Source of the DNA: Virgibacillus sp. 7505
GTDB lineage: Bacteria > Bacillota > Bacilli > Bacillales > Amphibacillaceae
Assembly (NCBI RefSeq): GCF_002272135.1
Contig: NZ_NPBF01000004.1
Coordinates: 229,788-293,787 of the forward strand
DNA length: 64,000 bases
Reading direction: 5' to 3'
Part shown: positions 17,262-25,361 of the stretch, in pieces
How positions within the stretch are numbered: position 1 is the stretch's first letter
Layout: the number at the start of each line of letters is the position of its first letter
Notes under the pieces: generated by a model
Database searches by the model: none
The model's input: only the letters and a program-made list of their open reading frames with translations
What the model was told of the DNA's origin: nothing
Program-made: the position numbers and the translations under genes

Positions 17262-17301
17262 TTGTATTCCTCCTTGCAAACTTTTACACAAGCGATTCTT
17301 A

Positions 17302-18192
17302 TTATAAAGGATTTTCTTCTTTTTGTCTCATGAAGGCGATGACTTCTGCATCAGTCGGCATTCCTGCCTGTGCGCCGTGTGATCCGATCTGTAAGGCAGC
17401 AGCTGCATTTGCATAGCTGCATGCTTCCGCCAACGTGCTGCCGCTTGCCAGCTTCAGTCCAAGTGCTGCATTGAATGTATCGCCCGCACCTGTTGTGTCT
17501 ACTGCTGAGACAGGGAATGCTGCCACATGACCGCCACTGTAGACAACGCCTTCCTCACCCTTTGTAATGACAAGCTTGTCGGGAAATTCCTGTAATGCTT
17601 TATCCGTATCTTCAAATAGGATTGCCGCTTCTGACTCATTCGGCGTAATGTAAGCAGCCTGGTTGATAATTTCATAAGGAAGCGGCTGCGCTGGAGCTGG
17701 ATTCAATATGTAAGGCACATTTGCCTCTTTACAGCACTTTGCAGCTGCTGCTACTGTCTCTAGTGGAATCTCTAGCTGGATAAGGACGATATCACTGTTT
17801 TGGATGACATCCCTTTTTTCCTCTATATAATCCGGCATGAGCTTAAAGTTGGCTCCTGGAATGACTGTAATGCTGTTATCTCCATCCACTACTTGGATGA
17901 CAGCTACACCAGATGATGTGTCAGCTCTTCCAATGTGCTCTGTTTTTACTCCTTCCTGACGAAGGACTTGCGTTAATTCATCCCCAAAAGGGTCCTGGCC
18001 GACCATGCCGATCATCGTAACGTCTGCTCCCAGACGCGCTGCCGCTACCGCTTGATTGGCACCCTTACCGCCAGGAAACGTCTCAAAACGTTCGCCAAGT
18101 ATCGTTTCCCCTGCTGCAGGACGTTTAGCTGAAGTTGCTGTCAAATCCATATTGAGACTGCCGATCACGGTTATCTTGGGCTGTTGCGACAT
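17302..18192 (-). CDS. rbsK: Ribokinase
   Basis: A 296-residue PfkB-family sugar kinase. [11 protein letters not shown] at the N-terminus, the sugar-binding [20 protein letters not shown] near 40-59 and the C-terminal anion hole/catalytic base motif [14 protein letters not shown] near 243 (catalytic Asp) fit RbsK, which phosphorylates D-ribose at O5. No ribose transporter is linked here; the neighbours are purU (12 bp upstream) and queF, so it may act in nucleoside salvage. RBS AAGGAGGACTAGCT. Confidence 0.92.
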   Translation of the reverse strand: MSQQPKITVIGSLNMDLTATSAKRPAAGETILGERFETFPGGKGANQAVAAARLGADVTMIGMVGQDPFGDELTQVLRQEGVKTEHIGRADTSSGVAVIQVVDGDNSITVIPGANFKLMPDYIEEKRDVIQNSDIVLIQLEIPLETVAAAAKCCKEANVPYILNPAPAQPLPYEIINQAAYITPNESEAAILFEDTDKALQEFPDKLVITKGEEGVVYSGGHVAAFPVSAVDTTGAGDTFNAALGLKLASGSTLAEACSYANAAAALQIGSHGAQAGMPTDAEVIAFMRQKEENPL

Positions 18193-18204
18193 AGCTAGTC
18201 CTCC

Positions 18205-19104
18205 TTAAAATACGATCGTTTTATTGCCGAATACGATTACCCGGTCATCTATATGCCATTTAATCGCCCGCATTAATACACTGCGCTCGACAAGACGTCC
18301 GACACGTTTCAAATCTTCCGCTTTATCTTTATGATTGACCCGATGTATATCTTGTTCGATGATTGGGCCTTCATCCAAGTCGGAGGTCACGTAATGGCTT
18401 GTTGCACCAATCAATTTCACTCCGCGTTCATATGCGCGTTCATAAGGCTTGGCACCGATAAAAGCCGGCAGGAAGCTATGATGAATATTGATGATCTTAT
18501 TTTTAAAATTCTCCAGGAATCCAGGTGTGAGTATCTGCATGTACCTTGCGAGAATGACTGTATCGATGTTGTATTGTTCCAATAGGTCAAGCTGCTGACG
18601 CTCTGCTTGCAGACGGATATCTTTGTTTGCAGGAATGTGATGGAAAGGAATATTGTAGGATTCCGCTAGTTCCCTTGAGTCTTCATGATTACTCACAATA
18701 ACCGAGAGATCAGCCATGAGATTTCCACTCTGATATTCCCAAAGTATCTCCTGCAAGCAATGCAGCTCCTTGGAGACGAAGAGTGCCAATTTCTTCATAT
18801 CCCGTACGCGCACTAGCTGCCACTCCATCTTAAAATGGGCTGCTATGTGCTGGAAGCCTTGCTCCAGCAGCTGCTGTGTGTCGCCATCTTGCTGACACTC
18901 GAATTCGATTCGAAGAAAGAAGCTCCCTCCATCTGGATCCGTTGTGTATTGATTTGATTCCATAATATTTGCTTGCTGATTAAAAAGAAACTCGGAAACT
19001 GCTGCAACAATCCCCGGCTGATCAGGACAGGAAATGACGATTCTATATCTGTTTTCGTTCTTCTGCTGGAAAGCTTTGATTTTTTCTAGATAATGTGCGG
19101 CCAT
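18205..19104 (-). CDS. purU: Formyltetrahydrofolate deformylase PurU
   Basis: A 299-residue protein with an N-terminal ACT domain (RYRIVISCPDQPGIVAAVSEF, residues 20-40) and a C-terminal formyltransferase-type domain: VIVSNHEDSRELAES near 135, ILARYMQILTPGF near 190 and the catalytic INIHHSFLPAFIGAKPYERAY (His, Asn) near 210 and SDLDEGPIIEQD (Asp) near 250. It hydrolyses 10-formyl-THF to formate and THF, feeding PurT-type purine synthesis and balancing one-carbon pools. RBS TTAGGAGGTTAGTC. First gene of a probable purU-rbsK-queF operon. Confidence 0.95.
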   Translation of the reverse strand: MAAHYLEKIKAFQQKNENRYRIVISCPDQPGIVAAVSEFLFNQQANIMESNQYTTDPDGGSFFLRIEFECQQDGDTQQLLEQGFQHIAAHFKMEWQLVRVRDMKKLALFVSKELHCLQEILWEYQSGNLMADLSVIVSNHEDSRELAESYNIPFHHIPANKDIRLQAERQQLDLLEQYNIDTVILARYMQILTPGFLENFKNKIINIHHSFLPAFIGAKPYERAYERGVKLIGATSHYVTSDLDEGPIIEQDIHRVNHKDKAEDLKRVGRLVERSVLMRAIKWHIDDRVIVFGNKTIVF

Positions 19105-19170
19105 GACTAACCTCCTAATATTCTTCTATCTTAACGATTGTATCTTGTTTCTACAACAGAGAATTGTGAC

Positions 19171-19204
19171 AAAAAAATACGATCCCAAATGATTGGAATC
19201 GTAT
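19171..19204 (-). terminator. Intrinsic terminator of the arginine operon
   Basis: Minus strand ATACGATTCC and GGGATCGTAT form a stem with one mismatch around CAATCATTT, followed by seven T; located just after argD. Confidence 0.8.
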
Positions 19205-19228
19205 GTATTGTATGAGCGAAGAACAGCT

Positions 19229-20407
19229 TTATTCACCCGCAATCTGTTTCAGTGTTTCGATGCAGAAATCAACTTCCGCTTTATTTGTATTGAGCGGCGG
19301 CAATATCCGTAGTACGCTCTCTCCAGCTACTAGCACGAGCAAACCGAGATCTCGAGCCTGATTGACGAGGTCAATCGCTTTTCCTGTTGTACCGAGACCA
19401 AGCAGCAATCCTTTTCCCCGTACATCAGTGAATGCACGTGATGCTGCTGCGATTCCTTCCAGTTCCCTACGGAAATAGTCAGCTGTCTCTTGAACTTCAA
19501 TCAAAAATTGAGGATTCGTGATTACTTCCAGTGTTGATTTGCCCGCTGCCGCAGCCACCGGATTACCTCCGAAGGTGCTGCCATGACTGCCTGCTTCAAA
19601 TGCCGCAGCAGCTTTGCCCGTCGCGATCATTGCCCCGATCGGGATACCTGAACCCAATCCTTTTGCCGTTGTCAGCACATCTGGTTCCAGCTCGTACTGC
19701 TCATAAGCATAAAGGGTGCCGGTTCGACCGACTCCAGTTTGTACTTCATCCAGCATAAACAGTACATCGTGCTCCTTACAAAGGCGCTCCACTTCCTTTA
19801 CCCAAGCAGGATCAGCTGGGATGACACCGCCTTCCCCTTGGACAAGCTCCAATAATACGCCGCATGTATCCGGACCGATCAGCTCATCAAGTGCTTCCAC
19901 ATCATTATAAGGAAGATGCCGGAAGCCCTTTGTCAGCGGTGCGAAATGCTTTTGTATCTTTTCCTGACCCGTTGCAGCCAACGTCGCTAATGTCCGGCCG
20001 TGAAACGACTGACTGAATGTGACCACCTCATAGGCATTTGTCCCTTTCACCTTCTGGGCGTAGCTGCGCGCCAGCTTGATTGCCGCTTCATTTGCCTCTG
20101 CCCCGCTATTGGCGAAGAATACTTGATCAGCGAATGTATGACCAGTCAAAAGCTCCGCCAACTGCTCTTGAATCGGAATATGGTATAGATTGGAACAGTG
20201 CCAAATGGTGTCCAGCTGTTCCTTGACAGCTTCCTTTACTGCTGCAGGGGCGTGACCTAAATTACAAGTAGCAATTCCTGCAGTATAATCAAGGTATTGC
20301 TTACCGTCAGCATCCCAGACATAGCTTCCTTCTCCTTTTGCGATAGAGATTGGAAATCTGCTATACGTTGGCATCACAGATGATACTGCTGCATTCGTTT
20401 CAGACAT
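19229..20407 (-). CDS. argD: Acetylornithine aminotransferase ArgD
   Basis: A 392-residue class III PLP aminotransferase. YLDYTAGIATCNLGHAP near 40, FANSGAEANEAAIKLAR near 97, SFHGRTLATLAATGQ, FMLDEVQTGVGRTG near 218, the PLP Lys in LTTAKGLGSGIPIGA near 248 and HGSTFGGNPVAAAA. It converts N-acetylglutamate semialdehyde and glutamate to N-acetylornithine. Its ATG overlaps the argB stop by 8 bp, so the two are translationally coupled. Last gene of argCJBD. Confidence 0.96.
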   Translation of the reverse strand: MSETNAAVSSVMPTYSRFPISIAKGEGSYVWDADGKQYLDYTAGIATCNLGHAPAAVKEAVKEQLDTIWHCSNLYHIPIQEQLAELLTGHTFADQVFFANSGAEANEAAIKLARSYAQKVKGTNAYEVVTFSQSFHGRTLATLAATGQEKIQKHFAPLTKGFRHLPYNDVEALDELIGPDTCGVLLELVQGEGGVIPADPAWVKEVERLCKEHDVLFMLDEVQTGVGRTGTLYAYEQYELEPDVLTTAKGLGSGIPIGAMIATGKAAAAFEAGSHGSTFGGNPVAAAAGKSTLEVITNPQFLIEVQETADYFRRELEGIAAASRAFTDVRGKGLLLGLGTTGKAIDLVNQARDLGLLVLVAGESVLRILPPLNTNKAEVDFCIETLKQIAGE

Positions 20408-21200
20408 GATGAGCCTCCTCCGATAATGTTATGGTAGTACCTGCGACTTTACCTTCCACTAACTGCAGCAAACTGTCATCAGCCAGTCCGTTGACGATCG
20501 TAACCTTTCCTGCTCCATGCTCCAATGCTTCCAGCGCTGCCCGCACCTTCGGGATCATACCATCCTTGATGAACCCTTCCGCTATCATTTGCTTCAATTC
20601 ACTGTCTGTTACATTTGTGAGCATCTGTTTTTGACCATTCACTTGCCGATAAATGCCCGGGATGTCACTTATGAAGCACAGCTCCGCATTCAATGCCCGT
20701 GAGATGGCTGATGCTGCTAAATCGGCATTTATATTGAATCTGGAGTTGCCCTCACCTCCAGCGAGCGGTGATATGACCGGGATGTTGTCTTGAGAGACAA
20801 TTTGCTCGATAAGCGCCGTATTTACTTCTGTGACAGTACCGACAAGTCCGAGTTTATCTGCATTCGCAACAGGTTCCGCGTAAAGCAGCTTACCATCCAG
20901 TCCGCTGACCCCATAAGCATCTGTTCTGCTCATCAGCTTGCGAACCAGGAACTTGTTCACTGCTCCGCTGAGCGCCATCTCGACAACATCCAGCACCTCT
21001 TCGGTTGTCACCCTTAAACCATCGACGAATTCCGGCTTCACACCTGTTTGTTCCAGCAGCTCATTGATTAGCTTGCCGCCACCATGGACAATGATAGGCT
21101 TCCAATCACCCTGCTTTTGAATAGCAGCGATATTATCATAGAAATTATCCGGCAGCTTATCGATTATACTGCCGCCGCATTTTATAATAAGATAATTCAT
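20400..21200 (-). CDS. argB: Acetylglutamate kinase ArgB
   Basis: A 266-residue amino acid kinase: IIKCGGSIIDKL at the N-terminus, IIVHGGGKLINELLEQTGV near 38-56, FVDGLRVTTEEVLDVVEMAL, and NINADLAASAISRALNAELCFISDIPGIY near 160-188. It phosphorylates N-acetylglutamate in arginine biosynthesis. ATG 21200 follows GAAGGGGGCGG; the longer frame to 21263 would overlap argJ. It lacks the N-terminal helix that gives strong hexameric arginine-sensitive forms, as in other bacilli that use ArgJ. Confidence 0.95.
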   Translation of the reverse strand: MNYLIIKCGGSIIDKLPDNFYDNIAAIQKQGDWKPIIVHGGGKLINELLEQTGVKPEFVDGLRVTTEEVLDVVEMALSGAVNKFLVRKLMSRTDAYGVSGLDGKLLYAEPVANADKLGLVGTVTEVNTALIEQIVSQDNIPVISPLAGGEGNSRFNINADLAASAISRALNAELCFISDIPGIYRQVNGQKQMLTNVTDSELKQMIAEGFIKDGMIPKVRAALEALEHGAGKVTIVNGLADDSLLQLVEGKVAGTTITLSEEAHHV

Positions 21201-21213
21201 TTCGCCGCCCCCT

Positions 21214-22437
21214 TCATGTCCGGTAAGAAGCATTGATTTTGACGTAATCGTATGACAAATCACAGCCCCAGGCGGTCGCTTCTCCGTTTCCTTCCTGCAA
21301 ATCGATCGTGATTACGACATTGTCCTGTTTTAAATGTTCGCTAGCCTCCAACTCATCAAATAAAGCGGGTGTTCCTTCCTTTACGACCAATACATCTCCG
21401 AGCCAAACCGAAATTTTTTCAGGAGTAAATGCTGCACCGCTATAACCTGCTGCCGTAATGATACGGCCCCAATTTGGATCGGCTCCATAAACTGCTGCTT
21501 TCACCAGACTGGAGGCAACTACCGACTTTCCTATTTTCCGCGCCTCTTCTGCCGATTGCGCCTGACGTACACGAACTTCTACAAGCTTCGTCGCGCCTTC
21601 TCCGTCACGAGCGATTTTTTTGGCCAATTCCTGTGAAACATATTGGAAGGCTGCACAGAATTTTTCCCATTCCGGATGGTTTGGATTAAGCTCCTTGTTG
21701 CCTGCTTTTCCGTTTGCAAGAACAAGTACCATATCATTTGTACTCGTATCTCCATCTACCGTAATCATATTGTAGGATTTATCCGTCGTTTTCCGCAGCT
21801 GCTGCTCCAATACATCAGCCGGAATGACGGCATCAGTTGTCACGAAGGCTAGCATAGTCGCCATATTCGGATGAATCATGCCAGATCCTTTTGCAGCTCC
21901 GCCTATCGTTATTGGTACACCATCAATTTTGACGCTGACTGCAATTTGCTTTGTGCAAGTATCTGTTGTCAAGATGGCCTGAGCGAAATCCTCTGCCTTG
22001 CCTTCTCCTGAGATTGAATGAATACCCGACATTATCTTATCCATCGGCAGCTGGACGCCAATCAGTCCAGTTGATGCTACCGCCGCATGCTGTACTTGAA
22101 TTCCGAGCTGCTCTGAGAAAGCTTTGCGCATCGCATAAGCATTTGTCAAACCCTCTTCTCCTGTACATGCATTTGCATTGGCGCTATTCACTACAATTGC
22201 CTGCAGCTTCCCCTCTTGCTTAATACTTTCCTCTGTCACAAGAAGCGGAGCTGCCCGAAAAGAATTCAATGTGTATACTCCAGCAGCAGCTGCTGGCACT
22301 TCTGAATAGACCCAACCCATATCGAGCTTGTCATGCTTGCGTAGGCCAATTGCGACACCGCCCGCCTGGAATCCGCTCGGACTGGTGATATTGCCATTTT
22401 CAATGACTGTATATGCAGTCTGTTCTGTCTTTATCAT
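21214..22437 (-). CDS. argJ: Bifunctional ornithine acetyltransferase/N-acetylglutamate synthase ArgJ
   Basis: A 407-residue ArgJ. It is made as one chain and self-cleaves at the Ala-Thr bond in GSGMIHPNMATMLAF (near residue 190), the new N-terminal Thr acting as nucleophile. AGVYTLNSFRAAPLLVTEES, VVNSANANACTGEEGL near 95-110, TVDGDTSTNDMVLVLANG and GADPNWGRIITAAGYSG are all typical. It recycles the acetyl group between ornithine and glutamate. ATG 22437 follows AAAGGAG; the longer frame overlaps argC. Encoded between argC and argB with 13-14 bp gaps. Confidence 0.96.
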   Translation of the reverse strand: MIKTEQTAYTVIENGNITSPSGFQAGGVAIGLRKHDKLDMGWVYSEVPAAAAGVYTLNSFRAAPLLVTEESIKQEGKLQAIVVNSANANACTGEEGLTNAYAMRKAFSEQLGIQVQHAAVASTGLIGVQLPMDKIMSGIHSISGEGKAEDFAQAILTTDTCTKQIAVSVKIDGVPITIGGAAKGSGMIHPNMATMLAFVTTDAVIPADVLEQQLRKTTDKSYNMITVDGDTSTNDMVLVLANGKAGNKELNPNHPEWEKFCAAFQYVSQELAKKIARDGEGATKLVEVRVRQAQSAEEARKIGKSVVASSLVKAAVYGADPNWGRIITAAGYSGAAFTPEKISVWLGDVLVVKEGTPALFDELEASEHLKQDNVVITIDLQEGNGEATAWGCDLSYDYVKINASYRT

Positions 22438-22451
22438 TAGATCCCTCTCCT

Positions 22452-23489
22452 TTATGGATAAACCGGCAGCATCCACAATCCTGCAGTCTGCTCCCAGCCT
22501 TGCATGATATTCATATTCTGGATAGCTTGGCCTGCCGCTCCTTTTACCAGGTTGTCGATAACCGATACGATAGTCAGCCTGTTTGTCCGCTTATCCAGAT
22601 GCAGCCCGATATCACAGAAATTACTTGTGGCTACTTCCTTTGTCGCCGGCCATTCTCCTTGCGGTCTGATACGTACAAATGGGTGTGATCGATAATAATT
22701 TTCATATGATTCCAATAATTCAGCTTCTGATAAGTCCTTTTGAAGATCTGCATAAATGGTAGCGAGAATCCCTCTTGTCATCGGAACAAGCTGCGTGGAA
22801 AAGGTAATAGGCTTCTGCGTACCGCCGACACCTGCCAAAACCTGTTCTATTTCCGGGATATGCTTGTGTGTACCTAATTTATAAGCTTTCATATTTTCAT
22901 TTATCTCACTATAATGCGTAACAGAACTTAGAGACTTGCCAGCTCCGGAAAGACCTGATTTGGCATCAACGATAATGGAAGATGGATCAATCAAACCATT
23001 ATGTACTGCCGGCAGCAGACCGAGAAGCGTGGCTGTCGGGTAACAGCCCGGATTAGCTACAAATGCAGCGCCTGCAACCTCCTCACTATTCAGCTCAGGC
23101 AATCCGTAAACAGCTCTTTCCAGCAGGTCAGCTGAAGCCGCGTCCAGCTTATACCATTCCTTATAGACTGCTGGATCCTTCAAACGGAAATCCCCTGCTA
23201 AATCTACACATCGAATACCAGCTCCCACAAGCTCCGGCAGAAGATCCCTGCTCACACCAGGAGGAGCAGCAAAGAATGCAAAGTCCACTTGCTCTTTCAA
23301 TTCCGAAACATCAAAAGTTTCCATAGTTCCTTCTACAAAACCATCCGTATGCGGATACAATGCTGTTAATGAGTTTCCCGCATTAGAATGGGAGATAATC
23401 GCCTTCACTTCTGCATATGGATGTATATGCAGAAGTCTTAGTAATTCCACCGCTCCATAACCTGTACCGCCTATTATTGCGACTTTCAC
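22452..23489 (-). CDS. argC: N-acetyl-gamma-glutamyl-phosphate reductase ArgC
   Basis: A 345-residue protein: N-terminal Rossmann motif VAIIGGTGYGAVELLRLLHIHP, the catalytic Cys in FVANPGCYPTATLLGLLP near 149 and SGLSGAGKS and HKHIPEIEQVL (His) later. It reduces N-acetylglutamyl phosphate with NADPH. The start is GTG (23489) with ATAGGAGGT 9 nt upstream; no ATG is available at that site. First gene of the arginine operon, behind a consensus promoter overlapped by an ARG box. argF, argG, argH and carAB are not in the window. Confidence 0.96.
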   Translation of the reverse strand: MKVAIIGGTGYGAVELLRLLHIHPYAEVKAIISHSNAGNSLTALYPHTDGFVEGTMETFDVSELKEQVDFAFFAAPPGVSRDLLPELVGAGIRCVDLAGDFRLKDPAVYKEWYKLDAASADLLERAVYGLPELNSEEVAGAAFVANPGCYPTATLLGLLPAVHNGLIDPSSIIVDAKSGLSGAGKSLSSVTHYSEINENMKAYKLGTHKHIPEIEQVLAGVGGTQKPITFSTQLVPMTRGILATIYADLQKDLSEAELLESYENYYRSHPFVRIRPQGEWPATKEVATSNFCDIGLHLDKRTNRLTIVSVIDNLVKGAAGQAIQNMNIMQGWEQTAGLWMLPVYP

Positions 23490-23528
23490 GGACGTAACCT
23501 CCTATAAACAAGTACGAATTAGTTAGTA

Positions 23529-23557
23529 ATTATACTTTAGTATGTATTTTTATTCAA
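23529..23557 (-). promoter_or_regulatory. Promoter of argCJBD overlapped by an ARG box
   Basis: Minus strand TTGAAT (23557-23552), 17-bp spacer, TATAAT (23534-23529). The segment TGAATAAAAATACA (23556-23543) covers the -35 and spacer and matches the ArgR/AhrC box core TGAATWWWWATTCA at all but one position, predicting arginine repression by steric block. Confidence 0.75.
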
Positions 23558-23719
23558 TAGGAAAGGTGAAAATTATACACTTGCTGCTGTCTCTCCGCAT
23601 CCCAGTGTTATACGTTGTAAATACATTTACTTTTTAGGGGAATATTCCTTATCTCAAGTGCATTCTTTTAGTTTTATTACGTCGCATACTATTAAGAGCA
23701 AGCAAAAGTTGTTACTTCT

Positions 23720-23968
23720 TTATTGAAAATATTGGAGAATCTGAGATGACAAAATAGATCTGCCTACGCTGTTATGTGAGAGTGTTTCATCCTGATGAAA
23801 ATATCCTTCTTCCTGAGCAGAAAGAACTTCGAATATCTCTGATAGGGAAAGCACGCACCCGTTGTGCGCTTTCATGCATATACTTATCAAAATCATTGCA
23901 CTCACCATACAATATGTTATACTGCTATCAAGTAATGTGTAAGCGCTATCAATAAGTTCATCTTGCAC
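23720..23968 (-). CDS. Doubtful hypothetical ORF, up to 82 residues
   Basis: An open frame ends at 23720; its formal GTG start at 23968 has no ribosome binding site and overlaps a cre site and the HPr-like gene's promoter. Internal ATGs (MVSAMIL and MKAHNGC) would give about 51-63 residues. The downstream part (SLSEIFEVLSAQEEGYFHQDE) is protein-like but matches no family I recognise. A hairpin (GAAAGCGCAC with GTGCGTGCTTTC) lies inside. It may be a remnant or noise. Confidence 0.2.
   Translation of the reverse strand: MQDELIDSAYTLLDSSITYCMVSAMILISICMKAHNGCVLSLSEIFEVLSAQEEGYFHQDETLSHNSVGRSILSSQILQYFQ
23938..23951. promoter_or_regulatory. Consensus cre site (CcpA operator) upstream of the HPr-like gene
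   Basis: TGTAAGCGCTATCA matches the cre consensus TGWAARCGYTWNCW at all 14 positions. Its centre lies about 52 bp upstream of the start predicted from the promoter TTGCAC-N16-TAAAAT, a spacing at which CcpA activates genes such as ackA. Confidence 0.7.
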
Positions 23969-23990
23969 TTTTCTGCTACTGCTGTAAAAT
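23963..23990 (+). promoter_or_regulatory. Candidate sigma-A promoter of the HPr-like gene
   Basis: TTGCAC (23963-23968), 16-bp spacer and TAAAAT (23985-23990), 38 bp before the start codon. Other than this promoter, the cre and a doubtful minus-strand frame, the 538-bp gap 23490-24027 shows nothing further beyond the arg promoter. Confidence 0.5.
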
Positions 23991-24027
23991 TTGGTATGCT
24001 AAACTGCTAGACAAAGGAGAATGATAT

Positions 24028-24282
24028 ATGCGATCAAAGAAAACACTCATCCACGCTGCAGTAGATATCAATCAAACTGCAAACCAGTTCAAATCGAGTA
24101 TTGTATTAGTAATGGATAACAAAGTGGTAGATGCCAAAAGTATGCTCGGACTTTCCAATAGTGTACTGACATCCGATTTTTTCCGCTTGGAGATATATGG
24201 CGAGGACGCTGAAGAAGCGAAGAAGGCAATGCGGGATGTATTCCTAAGTAATGGCCTGCCAGTGGAAATCAGCAATAAATAA
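24028..24282 (+). CDS. HPr-family protein lacking the normal phospho-His site
   Basis: An 84-residue protein aligned by eye to HPr. The regulatory Ser46 region is kept (VVDAKSMLGLSN, Ser38 here, matching LKSIMG), as are the following strand and C-terminal helix (RLEIYGEDAEEAKKAMRDVFLSNGL). The N-terminal strand is about six residues short, and the active-site loop GIHARPA is replaced: only IHA (H9) remains and Arg-Pro is lost with a two-residue deletion. It therefore should not act as a PTS carrier but could be a substrate of HPr kinase, as Crh is. RBS AAAGGAGA. Monocistronic, with a strong terminator and a consensus cre upstream. Confidence 0.75.
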   Translation: MRSKKTLIHAAVDINQTANQFKSSIVLVMDNKVVDAKSMLGLSNSVLTSDFFRLEIYGEDAEEAKKAMRDVFLSNGLPVEISNK

Positions 24283-24315
24283 AAAGACAGCTTCGGATAA
24301 CCGAAGCTGTCTTTT
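24282..24315. terminator. Bidirectional intrinsic terminator
   Basis: A perfect 15-bp stem (24282-24296 with 24301-24315) and ATAA loop between the HPr-like gene and the convergent hydrolase. Confidence 0.9.
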
Positions 24316-24318
24316 CTA

Positions 24319-25263
24319 TTAGATTCGGGCTGGTTTAGGAATGATCTTGTTGCGAAGCTGACCGATTCCTTCGATTTCTATCTCAACCACATCTCCGTCT
24401 TTTAAGAACTGCGGCGGATCCATTGCGAAGCCAACGCCATTCGGAGTCCCTGTCATGATGACATCTCCTGGTTCCAATGTCATGATGCCTGAGATGAAAG
24501 AAACCAAATGAGGTACTGAGAAAATCAGATGTTTTGTACTGGAATCCTGTCGTTTTTCCCCATTCACAAACGTACGGATCGAAAGATTGGATACGTCTTC
24601 GATTTCTTCCGCAGTAACAAGGTGCGGACCCATAGGGGCACTGCGATCTAATGTCTTTCCTTGAAGGAATTGCGGAGTCCGGCGCTGCAAGTCACGAGCG
24701 GACACATCATTGGCAATGGTATACCCTGCTATATAGTCCATTGCCTCACTCTCTGTTACCTCCTGCGCCCTTCTCCCGATTACAACCGCAAGTTCTCCTT
24801 CATAATCAAGCTTTTCAGTAAGCTTTGAATGGTATACACCTTGGTCATGCGCGCATACCGCATTAGCGAATTTACCGAAAAGAACTGGGTAATCTGGCAG
24901 TTCCCGGCCCATTTCCTCGATATGGTCCTTATAATTCAAACCCACACAGACAATTTTCCCTGGCTTCGGCACAGGTGGTCCAAGTATGATTTCTTCTGTT
25001 CTAAACTGGACCTCCTCCAGCCCTTCCGCAAGCGCAAATGCCTCCGCACGGAATGCACGCTTCATTGCATGCGGACCCATTTCATAGAAAGCATTCGGAT
25101 CAGCTGGCAGCAAACTCTCGACTGTCATCGCCAAATCTATCTCTTTCTCTGACAGTAAATAATGCCGGTACGCTTCCTGTAAATCGATTATACGCCCTTC
25201 CACTCTGCTTCCGATTCGATACGGATTAAGGTCTCTGCCAACTTTATAAGCTACTAGCTTCAT
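24319..25263 (-). CDS. Fumarylacetoacetate hydrolase family protein
   Basis: A 314-residue protein with an N-terminal cap region and a C-terminal FAH domain: KIVCVGLNYKDHIEEMG near 104, PVLFGKFANAVCAHDQ, the metal ligands in LDYEGELAVVIG (two Glu) near 153, YTIANDVSARDLQRR near 178 and GDVIMTGTPNGVGF near 268. The family cleaves C-C bonds of acylpyruvates or decarboxylates oxaloacetate; the B. subtilis relative is YisK. Substrate not assignable. RBS AAAGGAGAGGG. Divergent from the nucleoside hydrolase gene. Confidence 0.9.
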   Translation of the reverse strand: MKLVAYKVGRDLNPYRIGSRVEGRIIDLQEAYRHYLLSEKEIDLAMTVESLLPADPNAFYEMGPHAMKRAFRAEAFALAEGLEEVQFRTEEIILGPPVPKPGKIVCVGLNYKDHIEEMGRELPDYPVLFGKFANAVCAHDQGVYHSKLTEKLDYEGELAVVIGRRAQEVTESEAMDYIAGYTIANDVSARDLQRRTPQFLQGKTLDRSAPMGPHLVTAEEIEDVSNLSIRTFVNGEKRQDSSTKHLIFSVPHLVSFISGIMTLEPGDVIMTGTPNGVGFAMDPPQFLKDGDVVEIEIEGIGQLRNKIIPKPARI

Positions 25264-25361
25264 CCAAACCCTCTCCTTTTTATGCGAATACTCAAAATTG
25301 ACTCTCTCTTTCTATGATATAGTAAGAAAGTCAGACAGCATAGAAGAAAGGGAGTCATAAA

